Part shown: piece after piece, positions 60,563 through 64,000 of the stretch
Position numbering within the stretch: the first letter of the stretch is position 1
Layout: each line of letters starts with the position of its first letter
DNA from: Ephydatia muelleri
Lineage: Eukaryota > Porifera > Demospongiae > Spongillida > Spongillidae
Reading direction: 5' to 3'
Assembly: GCA_013339895.1 (NCBI GenBank)
Contig: JABACO010000021.1
Location: 5,664,754-5,728,753, forward strand
Length of the DNA stretch: 64,000 bases
The notes under the pieces: model-generated
Told to the model about the DNA's origin: nothing
What the model saw: only the letters and a program-made list of their open reading frames with translations
Database searches by the model: none
Program-made: the position numbers and the translations under genes

Positions 60563-63500
60563 TGGTTTTACATAGCTCTGTGGTAATGAAATAAGTAGCT
60601 GCTTATTTGGAATGATTCAAATACTTTACATCTGATGTCTATTATATGTAGGTAAGTGACGTTGATGATGATGTAAGGAGGGCAGCTGTTATGTGCTTGG
60701 GATTCATACTGTTCAGGTACAGTTACTATGGCAACTGCATTAACATCGGTGTTGAGTGATCCATTGCTATGCCACCAGGACGCCAGAGCAGTGTCCTCAC
60801 GTGGTCTCTCTCCTCTCGGAGAGCTTCAATGCCCACGTCCGGTGTGGTTCGGCCATGGCTCTAGGGATAGGTTGTGCTGGCACTGGAAACAAGGTATGTT
60901 GTTACAAATATTTAGGATGGCCGGGTTTGGTGGGAGTTTATAGGTGGGAGATTTAGCTGCCATTGATTAGGGGGAGGTAATATGCCCGGGCGTTGTTTAT
61001 TTTTCAATGGGTGGAGTTAGCTGACATTAGGGAGTGTAAGTGTGTTCCAAGGGTCATTGGTTTTTCCAGAGGTGGAGTTAGCTGCCATTGATTAGAGGGA
61101 GTATTTTTTTATAATGACATAAGCGATCATTAGGGGGAGTTGCTAGGTCCGCAGTTTGTTTATTATTATTTTTGTTGGTTGCTGTTAGCACAGGTTTGTG
61201 TGCTCTGATGTTCTTGTTCATTGTGTTGGATGGGCTGGAGACTGCTGTAGGGAGAGGGGAGGGTGGTGGGAACAATCGATATCATGGTTTGTCATTTGCT
61301 GTTGCAGGATGCTCTGTCCATCCTTGAGCCACTGCTCAGCGATCCTGTGCCATTTGTGCAACAGGTAAGACATGTTTGTACACAACCCCATGTCTTCTTC
61401 TTCATATCCACCAACCTTTCTACACATTCACATATCTTCATCCCCACCAACCGTTCTACACATTCACATATCTTCTTCATATCCACCAACCGTTCTACAC
61501 ATCTTGACCTGACCCATCTTGGTTGATTACGGCAGGCTGCGTTGGTGGCATCAGCCATGGTCCTCATCCAGCAGACAGAGACTATGTGCCCAAAGGGGAC
61601 CTTTTTCAGGCAGCATTATGCTAAGATCATCAGTGACAAGCATGAGGACCTCCTGGCCAAATTTGGATCCATTCTGGCCCAGGGAATCATTGATGCAGGT
61701 TTGTGCATGTATATGGAACGTTCAACGAGATATTGACCCTTGTGGATTTCTGTTTATAACATAAAACTCAAATTGCTATAACTTATCAACGTTTAACGTT
61801 ATCGACTCCCTATTTTCAACACTTTGTCCTACACCATTTCTCTATGTGTAATTGTAGGTTTGTACCTTGCCCAATCATAGTGCTGACGTTGCGAAGTCTG
61901 ATACCCCATCAGGTTCTAGGTAGGAGAGTTCAAATCACTTTAAATTCCGTGTGTACGTAGAGGGTCCTGTCGATATTGATTTATTCTGTTTGTTAATTTG
62001 TACTTTATCCGTTACGGAAATAGCTGTGCAAAGTTAATGCACATTTTCCCGGTTGTTTCACGCCAATCATTTTGGCAAACTGCATCCAATTCAATTGTAT
62101 GGGGAAATTATTGGCATGAATCGAATGGGAAAATGTACATTAACTTCGCACAGCAATATCTCTGTAATGGATAGGATTAAAATTAACGAACAAAACTAAT
62201 CAATAGCATAGGTGGACAAAGTGTTTAAAATAGGCAATCTAACTGTTGGCAATTTGAGTTTAATGTTATAAAAATAAATCAACAAGGGTCAAAATCTCGT
62301 AGAACATTCCATATATATGGGACAGTTTCCGCGAAAATTGCCCCACGGTTAAAATGTTATAAAAATGCATCGCGTTTGAATCGCTATAACTTCCCAACGG
62401 ATAACGCTATCGACTTCCTATTTTCAACCCTTCATAGTGAAATGGTGTAGTATGAAGGGTTGAAAATAGGAAGTCGATAGCGTTATCCGTTGGGAAGTTA
62501 TAGCGATTCAAACGCGATGCATTTTTATAACATTTTAACCATCCGGGGCAATTTTTGCGGAAACTGTCCCATATACTGTGTATGGATTTGTGTGTCTGTG
62601 CACTGTAGATGTGTGAGTGGTAGGTATGTAGTGTAACTGTATACTGTTGATTCAAGTGCATGTGGTTTCAAAGCTCATCTCAATGATTGAAGTGATAATA
62701 CATCTGACTGGACACACACATGTATGTACATGCACACATACATACATACATACATACATACATACATACATACATACATACATACTTACATACTTACATA
62801 CACACATACATACTTACATACACACACACGTACACACACAAGGTGGTCGAAATGTGACCATTTCCTTGCAGTCTCGCACTGGCCACACCCACATGAAGAC
62901 GGTGGTTGGTCTATTGGTCTTCTCCCAGTTCTGGTTCTGGTATCCCCTTTGTCATTTCCTGTCCCTCGCATTCACACCTGCTGCTCTCATTGCTCTCAAT
63001 GCTGACCTCAAGGTGATTAATCAGAACAGTTTAGAGCTGAGCTAAGTGTCAGTTGTTGTTTTTTTTCCAGATGCCGAAAATGGAATTCTGTTCCAATGCA
63101 AAGCCTTCAATGTATGGATATCCTGCTCCTCTGGAAAAGGAGAAAGAGAAGGAGAGAGAGAAGGTAGTTGGTGGTAGGGAGGAAGTGTCTGGCTGGGTGG
63201 GGAAGGGGGATGATGTTAGTTTGGTTTAGGACTAAGGGAGGGGAGGGGAGGGGGGATGATGTTAGTTTGGTTTAGGACTAAGGGAGGGGAGGGGAGGGGG
63301 GATGAAGGTATTTAGGAAGTGTGGAGGGGAGGAGTAAAGTACACTTGTTGCCATGGAACAATATAATGCTGGTAATTTTATTTGTGATGTGGGATTGTGT
63401 AAACAGTCCATGCCTTTGGGAGGTAATTAAGTAAGAACCACATCGTTTTGTCATTCAAATGACATTGACCCTAACAAGGCGAAAGTACTATTCATCCAAT

Positions 63501-64000
63501 ATTCGAAATGAGAGGGGGGAGGAGGAGGGGGTAGAAAGGGATGCAGGTTGTGTTTTGTGTTGGAATTAAGGAGATGGGCCTGTATATTGATTGGTTGGAG
63601 GAGGGGTATGCCTAATAGTGGTAGTCAGGGTACCAGACAGTGAAGCCTTTCCTGTTGCAACTCAAGGCAGGTATTCACTTTGTTGTGAAGTGCTTTTGTG
63701 TCATGGTTTTTGGAGACATGAGCTCAGTGGACTGAATTCAAAACAAGTCTCTGTTGTACACTATGAGACGATCAGGTCTGGGTGGTCCCTGCTATGTGCG
63801 TGTCTGTTGGGTCTAGTCCAGTGTTGTGCCCCTTGCTGGGAAATATTCTCAAGGTTGATTGGATTTGTAATAATTTTCACCTAGTTGAGTATCGTGTGTC
63901 TCATTTGGACGACACAATTCATTCTCACTTGTCCCATTGGAAGCATCCATGCAGTGAATCAGTGTTTTGTGGACCACATTAAGGGATCATATACTTGGGC
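60563..64000. repeat. Right arm of the inverted duplication
   Basis: Reverse complement of 54841-58261 up to the window edge. It is 17 bp longer overall; the differences seen are mostly single-base or short indels and microsatellite length. Confidence 0.95.
60652..63163 (+). CDS. PSMD1: PSMD1 (RPN2) segment, right (inverted) copy, partial
   Basis: Exons 60652-60716, 60779-60893, 61308-61364, 61536-61698, 62843-63012 and 63071-63163 join in perfect phase and match PSMD1: [31 protein letters not shown] with [12 protein letters not shown], then the same blocks as the left copy down to [11 protein letters not shown]. All frame errors of the left copy in this interval are absent here, so this copy is the better representation of the gene. 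The 3' exons lie beyond the window and the 5' exons are missing upstream of 60652. Confidence 0.93.

Noticed and set aside
54841-64000. Two functional PSMD1 paralogues in divergent orientation
   Set aside because: Intron sequences, transposon insertions and microsatellites are shared at near identity, so the copies are allelic or a very recent artefact rather than old paralogues; neither is complete in the window.

Overview
The window is nuclear DNA of an animal. Genes are split by many GT-AG introns (often 40-90 bp, some of several kb), polyadenylation signals are eukaryotic, and the proteins are metazoan families: RPP38, GPR180, glycogenin, VPS13B, GPALPP1, TRUB1, PSMD1. Compact gene spacing, very short introns and protein divergence suggest a non-bilaterian such as a sponge. 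That placement is inference. The introns are unusually full of micro- and minisatellites, so most long open frames here are repeat artefacts.

Layout. 1-100: last exon of an unidentified + gene. 154-929: RPP38 (+), tail to tail with GPR180 (-, 5385-1022, 10 exons), which hosts a tRNA-Ile(GAU) gene in an intron. 5478-10285: glycogenin (+), head to head with GPR180. 10648-11880: membrane-anchored JmjC/cupin protein (-). 12210-13460: single-exon transmembrane RING protein (-). 14660-15830: decayed retrotransposon. 16775-18129: leucine-rich-repeat protein (-), head to head with VPS13B (+, 18286-45254, about 35 exons). 46237-47827: GPALPP1 (-), head to head with TRUB1 (+, 47903-48691). 49202-50458: secreted VWC-type protein (-). 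50846-58172: 3' half of PSMD1 (-). 58262-59261: a gap of exactly 1000 N. 60563-64000: a second, inverted copy of the PSMD1 segment.

Most genes are housekeeping and share promoters or 3' ends rather than a pathway: tRNA/RNA processing (RPP38, TRUB1), glycogen priming (glycogenin), Golgi/endolysosomal lipid transfer (VPS13B), proteasome (PSMD1). Three head-to-head pairs have only 92, 156 and 75 bp between start codons.

The most unusual signal is in VPS13B. In two introns the end of the upstream exon together with its 5' splice site has been amplified into a minisatellite (31-bp units after exon 5; 66-bp units after exon 19). Another array in the exon-5 intron repeats a polypyrimidine-AG (3' splice site-like) module, and several introns start directly with (GT)n. 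A second theme is data quality: several genes carry single-base frame slips, many in homopolymers, and the inverted PSMD1 copies differ mainly by indels. The inverted duplication is therefore probably a scaffolding artefact joining two haplotypes, unless long reads show otherwise.
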